Source: Rariglobus hedericola (GTDB lineage: Bacteria; Verrucomicrobiota; Verrucomicrobiia; Opitutales; Opitutaceae). From it: 64,000 nt of DNA. How positions within the stretch are numbered: position 1 is the stretch's first letter; each line of letters begins with the position of its first letter. The stretch spans positions 146,124-210,123 of the forward strand of contig NZ_VMBG01000003.1 of NCBI RefSeq assembly GCF_007559335.1. The letters run 5' to 3'. This document shows, one piece after another, positions 44,204-53,258 of this stretch. Below the pieces are notes generated by a model that made no database searches, was not told the DNA's origin, and saw nothing but the letters and a program-made list of their open reading frames with translations. The translations under genes were made by a program, and so were the position numbers.

Positions 44204-45244
44204 TTATTTCCAGTTGAGCACGAAGCGCGTGAAGTAGGTCGTGTCCATCTTCTCCACACCGGAGCCGGGCCGGCTGGTGTAGTCGTTGCTCACGCCCAGG
44301 CGGAGTTTCCAAACGGGGCTCATCAGCGGGATTTCGAAATACGACTCGTGGGTCGCGCGGTAGTTGGTGAAATCATCAAAGGCCGGAACGAAGGTGATGT
44401 CGTTCACGAGCTTCGAATCCTTGAAGGTGTATTCATGGTGCAGACCCGAGTCCAAACCGAAGCTTTTCACGTCCTCGGTGGCGGGGTTTTCGTAACCTTC
44501 ATAGCGGAACGCCAAACCGATACGGGCCGTGAGGATTTGCTTGGGCTTCTTGATGAAGTCGTAGCCGAGACCGGTCGCGGCAATGTTGTAGAGTTCGATG
44601 TCCTTCACGCGATCGAAGCCGGCCTCGTCGCGCACATACCACGATTTGCGGCCCGAGAAGTTGTTGGCGTAGTCGATGCCGGCCTTGAAACGGTCGTCGG
44701 AGGTCTCTCCATCGGACTTCTGATAGTTGTAGGCCGTATAAAACTGAAGCACTTCGGTCGGAGTCACCCGTTTGGCGCGACCGCTGATGGCGGTGCCGAA
44801 CTGCTCGCTGTTGCCCGTCTTGCCAGTGATGTCGGCGGTGGCCTCATAGCTCCACTTGGGTTCCAAGGCGGCCAGCGCGGGATCCACCGAACCGGGGGCC
44901 CACGTCGCGGCGACCTTGTCCACCGAAGTGATGATAACGCCGTCGGAACCGTTGATCTGGATCTTGCCGTCAGGAGTCGGCGTGACCGTGCCCGCCATCA
45001 CGGTGCCGCCGGAGAGACGCACGAAAAGCGGCGTGTCGGTCTGCACGTGGGTGACCTCCGACTGCTTGATCGTCAGGCTGCCTGCATAGTCGGTGCTCAA
45101 CGTGATCGAAGTGCCGTCAATCTGGGTGACCTTACCGATCAAACGGGAACCACTCTTCGTCTCGACGACATCCGCACGGGCTGGGTTTGAAAGGAACGCT
45201 GACAGCACAGCGAGGGCGAGAGGGAGGAGGTTACGAGTCTGCAT
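44204..45244 (-). CDS. DUF481 outer-membrane beta-barrel protein
   Basis: 346 residues. The leader MQTRNLLPLALAVLSAFLSN ends near ARA-DVV. A periplasmic N-terminal part (about 25-120) carries ETKSGSRLIGKVTQIDG and related short beta repeats. From about residue 125 the DUF481 barrel begins, with alternating strands such as SYEATADITGKTGNSEQFG, LQFYTAYNYQKSDG and AGIDYANNFSGRKSWYV, and it ends with the aromatic C-terminus TRFVLNWK. The role is unknown; salt- or stress-linked YdiY is a related name. It is monocistronic with a clear terminator. Confidence 0.85.
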   Translation of the reverse strand: MQTRNLLPLALAVLSAFLSNPARADVVETKSGSRLIGKVTQIDGTSITLSTDYAGSLTIKQSEVTHVQTDTPLFVRLSGGTVMAGTVTPTPDGKIQINGSDGVIITSVDKVAATWAPGSVDPALAALEPKWSYEATADITGKTGNSEQFGTAISGRAKRVTPTEVLQFYTAYNYQKSDGETSDDRFKAGIDYANNFSGRKSWYVRDEAGFDRVKDIELYNIAATGLGYDFIKKPKQILTARIGLAFRYEGYENPATEDVKSFGLDSGLHHEYTFKDSKLVNDITFVPAFDDFTNYRATHESYFEIPLMSPVWKLRLGVSNDYTSRPGSGVEKMDTTYFTRFVLNWK

Positions 45245-45374
45245 AGGAAAGTTTATTTTACGCCAACGCATACCCGATCCGTCAAACCTTCATCCACGGG
45301 CGGCGGCGGTGATTATTTACCAGCCGGGAAAGGCACTCGACACCCCACCGGCGTCCGCGTTGCTTCGACCCAGA

Positions 45375-46277
45375 ATGCCCGCCGATTCCACGCAACGCCC
45401 CTCCCTCATTCTTGCCGATCGTTGGCAGGATTATCAGCTGCTCGACTGCGGCGACGGCATGAAGCAAGAGCGCTGGGGCGAGGTCGTCCTCGTGCGCCCC
45501 GATCCGCAAATCATCTGGCCCAAGCGCAGCGGCCCCGAGTGGAAAGCCTGGGATGGCTTTTATCACCGCAGCGAAAAAGGCGGCGGCCGCTGGGAAAACC
45601 GCAAGCCCCTCCCCGATTCCTGGCAGATCCAATACCAGTCGCTCGGCCTCACGTTCCGCATCCATCCCACGTCTTTTAAACACACCGGCCTTTTCCCCGA
45701 GCAAGCAGTCAACTGGGAGTGGTCGTCCGCGCTCATCAAAGCCGCGCGCGCCAAAGGTCGTGAGATCAACGTTCTCAATCTCTTCGGCTACACCGGTGCC
45801 GCCACCTGCGCCGCCGCCAAGGCCGGCGCCAGCGTCACCCACATCGACGCCGCCGAGGGCATGGTCAAGTGGTGCAAGGAAAACGCCGCTCTCTCCGGCC
45901 TCAAGGATGCGCCCATCCGTTTCATCACCGACGACTGTCTCAAGTTCGTCCGCCGCGAACTCAAGCGCGGCAAAAAATACGACGCCATCATCATGGACCC
46001 GCCCACTTACGGCCGCGGCGCCACCGGCGAGATGTGGAAACTCGAAGAACACCTCTGGCCGCTCCTCACCGAGTGCCGCGAACTCCTCACCGAGAAACCG
46101 CTGTTCTTCCTCATCAATGCCTACACTGCCCGCCTCTCGCCCACGGTCGTCGTGAATCTTCTCACCGAACTTATGAGCGGACGCGGCGGCACCATCACCG
46201 GCGGCGAGGTCGGCCTGCCCATCAAAGCCGATGGCAAGGTCCTCCCCTGCGGCATCTACGGACGTTGGGAATCTTAA
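45375..46277 (+). CDS. Class I SAM-dependent methyltransferase (RlmI-like)
   Basis: 300 residues. The SAM-binding motif VLNLFGYTGAATCAAAKAGA is at about 133-152, the acidic residue in VTHIDAAEGMV follows, and the catalytic-type motif MDPPTYGRG is at 207-215. These features fit the RlmI/RlmK-like rRNA cytosine methyltransferase group, although the N-terminal PUA domain of RlmI is absent. The ATG is taken because the preceding frame lies antisense to the DUF481 gene. The LpxR-like gene starts 4 nt after its stop, so the two are cotranscribed. Confidence 0.82.
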   Translation: MPADSTQRPSLILADRWQDYQLLDCGDGMKQERWGEVVLVRPDPQIIWPKRSGPEWKAWDGFYHRSEKGGGRWENRKPLPDSWQIQYQSLGLTFRIHPTSFKHTGLFPEQAVNWEWSSALIKAARAKGREINVLNLFGYTGAATCAAAKAGASVTHIDAAEGMVKWCKENAALSGLKDAPIRFITDDCLKFVRRELKRGKKYDAIIMDPPTYGRGATGEMWKLEEHLWPLLTECRELLTEKPLFFLINAYTARLSPTVVVNLLTELMSGRGGTITGGEVGLPIKADGKVLPCGIYGRWES

Positions 46278-46281
46278 CCTC

Positions 46282-47337
46282 ATGAAAACCTCCGCCTTCG
46301 TCCTGCTCGCCGCACTCTCCGCCTTGGTTGCCCGCGCCGCCGCTCCCGACGAAACGGTCACCGTTCCCGTCACCCACGAGCCGCTCCGATTCGGTTCGTT
46401 CACGCTCTATACCGAGAACGACAAATACTTCGCCGGCACCGACGAGCACTACACCAACGGCCTCAAGTTCTCCGTGCTGTCCACGGATCTGCGCAGCTTC
46501 ACCGACGACTCCGTGCCGAAACCCATTCGCGGCCTTTCGCGTCTTCTCGGCGGACTCATCACCGACGACCTGCCCTACAAGCTCGGCCTCTCCTTCGGTC
46601 AAAACATCTACACGCCCGAAGACACCCAGATCGCCACCTACCAGCCAAACGACCGTCCCTACGCAGCGTGGCTCTACCTCGGTGTCGCATTTCAAGTTTA
46701 TCATCCGCCCGCCGAAGTCGGTGGCCGCGCCCGCCTCGATGTATTTGAAGTCACCGGCGGCATGGTCGGTCCCTCCGCGCTCGGCCCGGAGTTTCAGAAT
46801 AATTTCCATAATCTCATCGGCGTTGAAACCGCCAACGGCTGGGACAACCAGATCCACGACGAACCCGGCCTGAACCTCGTCTACGAACGCAAATACCGCT
46901 GGTCCACCGCCGATGCGCGCAGCGGCTGGGGCGCCGACTTTATTCCCCACGCCGGCCTGAGCCTCGGCAATGTATTCACCTACGCCAACGCCGGCTTTGA
47001 AGTGCGCGCGGGCTATGCCCTGCCCGCCGATTTCGGCAGCAATCTCATCCGTCCCTCGGGAGATTCTAACAGCCTCCGCCGTCCGCCGTTCAACATCTTC
47101 GTCTTCGCCGCCTCCGACGGACGCGCCGTCGCCCGCGACATCACGCTCGATGGAAACTCCTTCCGCGACAGCGCCTCAGTGGACAAAAAGAACTTCGTCG
47201 CCGACCTCTACGCCGGCCTCGGTATCGGCACCACGCGCTGGCAATTCACCTACGCGCAGGCCTACCGCACCATCGAGTTCCGCGGCCAGGACGACCGCTC
47301 CGTCTTTGGCTCCATCAGCGTCGCCTTCTTCTATTAA
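46282..47337 (+). CDS. LpxR-like lipid A deacylase (DUF2219) outer-membrane protein
   Basis: 351 residues with a signal peptide (MKTSAFVLLAALSALVARA). The segment FTLYTENDKYFAGTDEHYTN just after the leader matches the conserved N-terminal active-site region of LpxR, where an Asn-Asp pair (Asn46-Asp47) lies at the start of the barrel. DRPYAAWLYLGVAFQVYH and the strands to the C-terminal FGSISVAFFY fit a 12-stranded barrel. Known LpxR removes the 3'-acyloxyacyl group from lipid A. It follows the methyltransferase by 4 nt, an odd pairing. Confidence 0.85.
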   Translation: MKTSAFVLLAALSALVARAAAPDETVTVPVTHEPLRFGSFTLYTENDKYFAGTDEHYTNGLKFSVLSTDLRSFTDDSVPKPIRGLSRLLGGLITDDLPYKLGLSFGQNIYTPEDTQIATYQPNDRPYAAWLYLGVAFQVYHPPAEVGGRARLDVFEVTGGMVGPSALGPEFQNNFHNLIGVETANGWDNQIHDEPGLNLVYERKYRWSTADARSGWGADFIPHAGLSLGNVFTYANAGFEVRAGYALPADFGSNLIRPSGDSNSLRRPPFNIFVFAASDGRAVARDITLDGNSFRDSASVDKKNFVADLYAGLGIGTTRWQFTYAQAYRTIEFRGQDDRSVFGSISVAFFY

Positions 47338-47372
47338 AGCCCCGCGTCCCCAAGCCTTCGACCGCCAACCCA

Positions 47373-47397
47373 GTTTGTAACTTAATAAGTTACAAAC
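47373..47397. promoter_or_regulatory. Perfect 25-bp dyad upstream of the SIS gene
   Basis: Arms GTTTGTAACTTA and TAAGTTACAAAC are perfect reverse complements around one A. It lies 46 nt upstream of the SIS-domain gene and shares the TTGT.AC.TAATA.GT.ACAA pattern with the dyad at 20491-20513. Confidence 0.65.
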
Positions 47398-47442
47398 CCG
47401 CCTTAGTCATTCTCTCCTAAAATTTAATAACCGACGATTTCC

Positions 47443-48168
47443 GTGAGTCTCGCCGACACCTACTTCGCCACCGCCACCGCCACCCTCAACCGTGCGCGTG
47501 ACCAAAACATGCCGGTCATTCGTGCCGTCGCGCCGCAAATCGGAGCGTCCATCGCCGGTGGCGGCGTGCTCCACACGTTCGGCAGCGGGCACTCCGAATT
47601 GATCGGTCGCGAGATCATTGGTCGCGCCGGCGGCCTCATGCCCGTCACCGGCCTGATCGACCCGGGCTACGGTTTTTCCGAGAACGTCGTCGGCTACGGC
47701 ACCCGCCTCGCCGAACGCTACGACAACCACTACCATTTCAAAGCCGGTGAGAGCATCGTCGTCATCTCCAACTCCGGCAAAAACGCGTCGCCCATCGAGG
47801 TCGCCCTCTACGCCAAGAAAAAAGGTGTCACCGTGATCGCCCTCACGTCGCTGGAGATGAGCACGACCGCAAAAACCGTCCACCCCGGCGGCAAGAACCT
47901 GCACGCCATCGCCGACTACACCTTGGACAACCTCGGCGTCACCGGCGACGCCATCACCGAGGTCACCCCTGGCCGTTTCGCCGGCCCGACGTCCACGCTC
48001 ATCGGCGCCACCTTGCTCAACTTGCTCACCCTCGAGGTCCTCGACTGGTTAAAAACCCACGGCCACCCGATGCCGCTCGTCACCAGCCAAAACATTCCCG
48101 GCGGCATGGAGGCCAACATCGAGCTCTCCAAACAATACCGCACCCGCCTCAGCAAGTTGATCGGATAA
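47443..48168 (+). CDS. SIS-domain sugar isomerase/etherase-like protein
   Basis: 241 residues from a GTG start. The SIS fold is marked by VLHTFGSGHSELIGREI (about 42-58) and IVVISNSGKNASPIEVALYA (about 107-126). The rest matches the UPF0309-type group that often lies beside sugar kinases. It likely acts on a phosphosugar in the cytoplasm (isomerase, deaminase or MurNAc etherase-like), but the reaction is not established. The N-acetylglucosamine-kinase-like gene follows after a 106-nt gap with an inverted repeat, and together they suggest use of an amino sugar. A strong palindrome lies just upstream. Confidence 0.85.
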   Translation: MSLADTYFATATATLNRARDQNMPVIRAVAPQIGASIAGGGVLHTFGSGHSELIGREIIGRAGGLMPVTGLIDPGYGFSENVVGYGTRLAERYDNHYHFKAGESIVVISNSGKNASPIEVALYAKKKGVTVIALTSLEMSTTAKTVHPGGKNLHAIADYTLDNLGVTGDAITEVTPGRFAGPTSTLIGATLLNLLTLEVLDWLKTHGHPMPLVTSQNIPGGMEANIELSKQYRTRLSKLIG

Positions 48169-48177
48169 CGCTTTCTC

Positions 48178-48245
48178 AACGCAGAGGACTCAGAGATCAC
48201 AGAGTCCCTTTCTGTTCTCTCTGCGCCCTCCGCGACCTCTGTGTT
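48178..48245. repeat. Imperfect inverted repeat with internal word repeats
   Basis: 27-nt arms at 48178-48204 and 48219-48245 match at 20 of 27 positions when one is inverted. Each arm contains CAGAG or its variants three times at roughly 8-9-nt spacing. It fills the gap between the SIS and kinase genes. Similar architecture is seen at 14933-15021 and, weakly, at 13620-13673. Confidence 0.6.
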
Positions 48246-48274
48246 AAACCCTTCCGTTTCCTCTCTTACCCCAC

Positions 48275-49159
48275 ATGAAAATCGGCGTTGATGGCGGAGG
48301 CACCAAGACCGACCTCATCTTGATAGACGACCGCGGTGACATAGTCGCGCGTCGCGTGACCACCGGTTGCAACCCCAACAGCAACGGCCCCGAGAACGCG
48401 CGCATCACCCTCGAGGAAGCGCTCGGCACGCTCGCCGCGCATCACCCCGTCTCCCATACGTTGCTCTGCATGGCCGGTGCGCCCGCCTTCTGGCGCGAGA
48501 CCGCCGAGGCACTCAATGCCGGCGGCCTCTTCGGCGAAGTCTCCGCACTCGACGATTCGCGTCCCGTGCTCGAAATCGCCACCGGCGGCCGTCCCGGTCT
48601 CGTTCTCCACGGCGGCACCGGTTCGTTCATCGCCGCCCAAGCCCCCGACGGCTCCCTGCATTATGCGGGCGGCACCGGCTGGCGCTTTGGTGATCCCGGC
48701 AGCGGCTACGATCTCGGTCGCCGCACCATCAGCAAAGCCCTCCTTGAGCTCCAAGGCTGGCAGCTCTCCACCAGTCTCTCGACGCTGGTGCGCGATCACA
48801 CCGGCCTCGTTCACTCCGCCGCCATCACGCGTCACTTCTACAAACACCCCGAGCCCAACCGCCAGATTTCCAGCCTCGCCCCCGGCCTCCTGCGCCTCGC
48901 CGAGGAAGGCGACCACGCCGCGCATCAGGTCGTCGCCGAATCCGTCACCGCGCTCCTGCAACTCGCCGAGATGGTCACCACCAAACTCTTCGCCGGCTGG
49001 CACCTCGACACGTTGCGCGCCGGAGTGAGCGGTCCCATCCTCACGCATCCCGCCGTGCGCCCCATCCTGGCCACCCGCAGCTCCCTCAACCTTCGCCCGT
49101 TGGACGAACTCCCGATCGAGGGCGTCCGGCGCCTGCTCATTCGCCTGCCCTCGTCTTAA
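48275..49159 (+). CDS. N-acetylglucosamine kinase-like (BadF/BcrA family ATPase)
   Basis: 294 residues of the ASKHA fold. The phosphate-1 motif IGVDGGGTKTDLILID opens the protein. VLHGGTGSFI, then GTGWRFGDPGSGYDLGRR, fits the BadF-type N-acetylglucosamine kinase group. It probably phosphorylates an amino sugar taken up or released inside the cell. It follows the SIS-domain gene and precedes the convergent XylR-type regulator. Substrate identity is inferred from the family and the neighbour. Confidence 0.82.
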   Translation: MKIGVDGGGTKTDLILIDDRGDIVARRVTTGCNPNSNGPENARITLEEALGTLAAHHPVSHTLLCMAGAPAFWRETAEALNAGGLFGEVSALDDSRPVLEIATGGRPGLVLHGGTGSFIAAQAPDGSLHYAGGTGWRFGDPGSGYDLGRRTISKALLELQGWQLSTSLSTLVRDHTGLVHSAAITRHFYKHPEPNRQISSLAPGLLRLAEEGDHAAHQVVAESVTALLQLAEMVTTKLFAGWHLDTLRAGVSGPILTHPAVRPILATRSSLNLRPLDELPIEGVRRLLIRLPSS

Positions 49160-49181
49160 CCGGCGGACGCATCAGTTGCAT

Positions 49182-50330
49182 TCACCGCTTGCTGAACTGC
49201 CGCCGGTAAACTCCCGGCGACACTCCCGCGATCTGCCTGAACAGCACGCTAAACCGTTGCGAATTTGGAAACCCGCAACGCTCCGCCACCACCGACATCG
49301 CGAGATCCGAATTGGCCAGCAACGCCTGCGCCCGCCCCACCCGCACGCGTTGGATTTCCTCGAGCACCGTGCGCCCCAGCGCCGCGCGGAACCGCGTCTG
49401 CAACGCCACGACTGACACACCCGCGGCCTTCGCCACGTCGCCCACATAAGGATTTTTCTCCGCCTGCTCGCGGATGAATCTCACGGCTCTTCCCACCGCT
49501 TCGTCCTCCGCATAAATCACATCCGTCGACCTCCGTGGAACGATCTCCGCACCCGGCAAACGCACGCCCTTCGCCGCCCGCGTGGCGCGCGTCATCATAC
49601 GATCGAGCAACGCCGCCGCTTCGTGCCCGATCTGTCGCGCGGGCAGCCGCACGCTCGACAACGGCACGCTCTCAAACTCCACCAAGAAATCCTCATCGCC
49701 CGCACCCAGCACCGCCACGTCCTCCGGCACGCGCCAGCCCAGCTCCTTCGCCGCGCGCATGAGCGACAACGCATACGAATCGAGCACCGCAAACAACCCC
49801 AGCGGCCGCGCCTGCTTGGCGAGCCAGGCCTTCATGCACGCATACGTTTCCGGGGCGCGATCAGCACATCCATCGATGCTCAACACCAGCCCCGCTTCCC
49901 TCGCCGCCGCACGAAATCCCGTCAACCGCTCATCCGAGTAACCCGAGCCCGGTTGTCCCCAAAAGCCCAGCGCACGGCAGCCGCAGGCGCGCAGGTGTTC
50001 CGCAGCCAGCCGACCCACCGCAACATCATCCTGCGACACCATCGGCAACCGCGGACGCGGAATGGAATTCGATACGTTGACGACCGGAATACCCAGCGAC
50101 GCAAACCTCCGCTCCGTGGCTTCTGTGTGGATCGCCGCCACAATCCCCTGCACGCCGTCACGCTTCACCAGCTTCTTCAAATCACCCGCCAGTTCATGGT
50201 CCAGCCAGCGATCGGCAAACACCATGCGCCCCGTTGAAAACCCGTAACGCCGCGCCCCGAGCACCGTGTCGCGGAAATACCCCTGCGTCTCCTCCGCCAC
50301 CACCTGCACGCGAAACGGAGCTTTTGCCAT
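49182..50330 (-). CDS. XylR-type regulator: PBP-like sensor with AraC-type DNA-binding domain
   Basis: About 382 residues. The first 270 resemble a LacI/PBP1 sugar-binding domain (FRVQVVAEETQGYFRDTVLG, then SQDDVAVGRLAAEHLRACGC and EDVAVLGAGDEDFLVEFE). The last 100 hold an AraC/XylS double helix-turn-helix (NPYVGDVAKAAGVSVVALQT, then VVAERCGFPNSQRFSVLFRQ and GVSPGVYRRQF). It is the XylR arrangement. The start at MAKAPF is preferred to one 7 codons earlier, which would overlap the palindrome. A 35-bp dyad precedes its start, and the same core precedes the beta-mannosidase gene, so it probably controls both in response to a manno-oligosaccharide or related sugar. The ligand is inferred. Confidence 0.88.
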   Translation of the reverse strand: MAKAPFRVQVVAEETQGYFRDTVLGARRYGFSTGRMVFADRWLDHELAGDLKKLVKRDGVQGIVAAIHTEATERRFASLGIPVVNVSNSIPRPRLPMVSQDDVAVGRLAAEHLRACGCRALGFWGQPGSGYSDERLTGFRAAAREAGLVLSIDGCADRAPETYACMKAWLAKQARPLGLFAVLDSYALSLMRAAKELGWRVPEDVAVLGAGDEDFLVEFESVPLSSVRLPARQIGHEAAALLDRMMTRATRAAKGVRLPGAEIVPRRSTDVIYAEDEAVGRAVRFIREQAEKNPYVGDVAKAAGVSVVALQTRFRAALGRTVLEEIQRVRVGRAQALLANSDLAMSVVAERCGFPNSQRFSVLFRQIAGVSPGVYRRQFSKR

Positions 50331-50332
50331 GA

Positions 50333-50367
50333 TGACTGAAACGACATGCATCGTGTCGTTTCAGTCA
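50333..50367. promoter_or_regulatory. 35-bp dyad operator of the XylR-type gene
   Basis: Perfect 14-bp arms TGACTGAAACGACA and TGTCGTTTCAGTCA flank a 7-nt spacer (TGCATCG). The site is 2 nt upstream of the regulator's start codon, suggesting autorepression. The core AAACGACA-N7-TGTCGTTT recurs at 53259-53287. Confidence 0.8.
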
Positions 50368-50391
50368 ATCGCAGAGCCCGCCCGCCGTTGA

Positions 50392-53142
50392 TTACTTTTT
50401 ACGCACGGCCCGCAAGGCCCGCTCAAGATCCACGACGTTGATCGGCTTCGAAACATAATCGTTCATGCCCCTGCGCAGACACTCCTCGCGGTCTTCGTCG
50501 CGTGCGTTGGCCGTCAGCGCCACAATCCACGGCACGCGCTCCGCCGGCAGGCTTTCGCGAATGTGCGCCGTGACTTGATACCCGTTCAACTCGGGCATCT
50601 GCACATCGATAAAAATGACATCATAGATCCGGTCCTGCACGGCGCGCAGCGCTTCATGTCCATTCGCGACCATATCGATCCCATAACCGAATCGCTCGAA
50701 CAACCGGCGCGCGACCAGGCGGTTCACTTGATTATCCTCCGCCACGAGAATGCGCAGCGGCTTTTCTTGCGCCAGTGCAGCCGCCGACGCGACCGGCCGC
50801 GGCTCCGTTCTCGCCGGCGCCGAGACTTCCGCCGGTGCCTTCGGGTCGATCAACTCCGCCAGCATCCGCCACAAAGCGGGTGCCCTCAACGGCCGGTCGG
50901 ACCAGCGCGCCACGCCCGTTTCACGCGCCGGTTCACGCACCACCGTCAACAATGTCGATACGACCACCGCCTGCGTCTTCAACGCCTGCGCGACCGCCAA
51001 CGCGTTCACTTCGCTGCACAATGCCTGCGCAACGTCACCCGACTCCAGCGCGGCATCGATGAGCACGAGATTCCAGTCACCCAACCGCGATCCCGCCTCC
51101 GCCGTCGCATCGGTTTTTAACCGCTCCCGAGCCTGGGCGATCGTCGCAACCACCACACATTGCACACCCGCGCGACGCAGGGGTTCGATGATCTGCTCAT
51201 CAATGCCGGCGCCTGCACTGACCACGAGCGCCTGCGCGCCCCGCAAGCTCCCCGGTGCTTCTACATCCGCGTCGCTATATTCCAACGGCTCGATGAGCGC
51301 AGGCAGAGTGAAAAAGAACGTCGCGCCTTCGCCCGGTGTGCTCTCGACCGAGATCACGCCGCCCATCAACTCGACCAGCCGGCGTGAGATCGCCAGCCCC
51401 AGCCCCGTGCCGCCGTATTTGCGCGCCGTGGAAACATCCGCCTGGCTGAAATCGCGGAATAAACGGTTCATACGATCCGGGCGGATGCCGATGCCGGTAT
51501 CACGCACCAAGAACCGCAACGTCGTGCGCTCGCCGGATTTTTTCGATGCGCCTTCCGCGAACTCCACGCGCACTTCGATCTCTCCGCGCTCGGTGAACTT
51601 GATCGCGTTGCCAATCAGATTGCAGAGCACCTGCCGCACCCGCAGACGGTCGCCGTGAATGATTCCGGGCGCGTCCCAGGGCAACGTATACAACAGCTGC
51701 AGTCGCTTCTCCGTCGCGAGCCCCGCGAACAGATCGAGGCAGTCCTCCACGCAGGCCCGCAGGTCGAAGGGTTCGCTTTCGATCTCCATGCCGCCGGCTT
51801 CGATCTTCGAATAATCCAGGATGTCGTTGATCACCACCACGAGTGCTTCGCCGGAGTTGCGGATCGTCTCGGCCATCTCGCGTTGATGCGATTCCAAGGG
51901 AGATTCCAGCAACAGGTTGGTCATGCCGATCACGCCGTTCATAGGCGTGCGAATTTCATGGCTGACCGTCGCGAGAAACGCGCTCTTCGCCTGCACCGCC
52001 GCCTCGGCTTCTTCACGTGCCGCGATCAGGCTGGTCTGAAATGCCTTCCGCTCGGTGATGTCTTCCAACAGCCACACTTCGCCCGGCTTGTAGGCGTGCG
52101 AGGCGACTTCGTAGCAACGCATCTCTCCACCGGCCGTGCGCAGGTTAAGTTCGCGCGAACGCAAAAAACCGCCCTCGCGATCCGCCTCATAGTTCGCCCG
52201 CGCTTCCGTCGCGCGCTCACCAAACAACCGCGTAAACCAGGCATCGAGCGAGGCGAGTTCGTCACGACGGTAGCCGAGTGATTTGAGCAGCGGCTCGTTG
52301 ATCCAAAACACATCGCCTTGAAGATGCACCGCCGGCTTGGGCAAGGTTTCCACCATGATCTGCCAGCGCTCGCGATTACGACGCTCTTCCTCGATCGCGT
52401 GACGACGCGCCGCCTCGGCCCGCTCGCGCCGCACCAGCGCCATGCCCGTGCCCACGCCCGAAAGAAAGCCACTCACCAAGCATAAAAACATCTGCAGATA
52501 CCACGCGCGCCGGATACCCGAAAGTCGCGCCGCATAAGTCTCCGCCTGCCAGTCCACACCCACCGCCCCCACTTGTTTCCCCGCCGAATCGTAGAACGGC
52601 GCATAACCACTCACAAACGTGCCCCACTGGTCGCTATACGGTTCGCGATCCGCCTGCGGCTGTCCCGTGCGCAACGTCAGGAGCAGCTCTTTGCTCGCCC
52701 CCGGATAGGGCTGCATGATGTGGGACTTCTCCTCGACGCCATCAGGACGCAACTGCCCCGGCGGCGTCGGATCGAGCACGAAGAAAATGTCTCCGTTCTC
52801 CTTCATGATGCAGGTGTAGATGTAGCGGTAATCCGTGCGTAGCGGCCGGCCGTCCTGCTTCCAATACAACGCATCCGCCAGCGGCTTCAGCGCGGCCGCA
52901 TAGGCCGGCGTCGACTCCTGCGCCGTCTCGGTGAACGTGCGATGGGCGTCGCCGTCGATCTGCGCCGCGATCGCCATGGCGGTGCGCATGAGCTTGTCCT
53001 GCACCTCCGCCTGCAACGCGTGCATCGCACGAAAATGCAGCACGGCTGACACCACGATCGTGGCGACGAGCACAACAACGCCGACAAACATGCCTTTCCA
53101 ATGAGGTGACAAGGGCACGGGCGAATCAGGACGGGAATTCAT
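50392..53142 (-). CDS. Membrane hybrid sensor histidine kinase (BarA-like architecture)
   Basis: 916 residues. Two transmembrane helices (about 17-38 and 213-236) enclose a periplasmic sensor with Cache-like features (about 40-210, including TFVSGYAPFYDSAGKQVGAV). Then come PAS (about 262-365), HisKA with His395 in ATVSHEIRTPMNG, HATPase (NLIGNAIKFTERG, DTGIGI and GGTGLGLAI), a degenerate receiver (about 645-775), and a full receiver with Asp846 in FIDVQMPELNG and Lys in VSKPI. No Hpt domain is attached, so the phosphate must pass to a separate protein. It lies between the XylR regulator and the beta-mannosidase gene and is divergent from the latter. Confidence 0.9.
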   Translation of the reverse strand: MNSRPDSPVPLSPHWKGMFVGVVVLVATIVVSAVLHFRAMHALQAEVQDKLMRTAMAIAAQIDGDAHRTFTETAQESTPAYAAALKPLADALYWKQDGRPLRTDYRYIYTCIMKENGDIFFVLDPTPPGQLRPDGVEEKSHIMQPYPGASKELLLTLRTGQPQADREPYSDQWGTFVSGYAPFYDSAGKQVGAVGVDWQAETYAARLSGIRRAWYLQMFLCLVSGFLSGVGTGMALVRRERAEAARRHAIEEERRNRERWQIMVETLPKPAVHLQGDVFWINEPLLKSLGYRRDELASLDAWFTRLFGERATEARANYEADREGGFLRSRELNLRTAGGEMRCYEVASHAYKPGEVWLLEDITERKAFQTSLIAAREEAEAAVQAKSAFLATVSHEIRTPMNGVIGMTNLLLESPLESHQREMAETIRNSGEALVVVINDILDYSKIEAGGMEIESEPFDLRACVEDCLDLFAGLATEKRLQLLYTLPWDAPGIIHGDRLRVRQVLCNLIGNAIKFTERGEIEVRVEFAEGASKKSGERTTLRFLVRDTGIGIRPDRMNRLFRDFSQADVSTARKYGGTGLGLAISRRLVELMGGVISVESTPGEGATFFFTLPALIEPLEYSDADVEAPGSLRGAQALVVSAGAGIDEQIIEPLRRAGVQCVVVATIAQARERLKTDATAEAGSRLGDWNLVLIDAALESGDVAQALCSEVNALAVAQALKTQAVVVSTLLTVVREPARETGVARWSDRPLRAPALWRMLAELIDPKAPAEVSAPARTEPRPVASAAALAQEKPLRILVAEDNQVNRLVARRLFERFGYGIDMVANGHEALRAVQDRIYDVIFIDVQMPELNGYQVTAHIRESLPAERVPWIVALTANARDEDREECLRRGMNDYVSKPINVVDLERALRAVRKK

Positions 53143-53258
53143 GCGAAGGGGTGAAAACCAAACACAAACCGGAGGGTGCAGACTGCACGTTTCAACACAC
53201 CGCGTTTCCCTCCCGCAAGCCTCCCCTGATCAGGAACGGGGCATTCCTTTGATTAATT

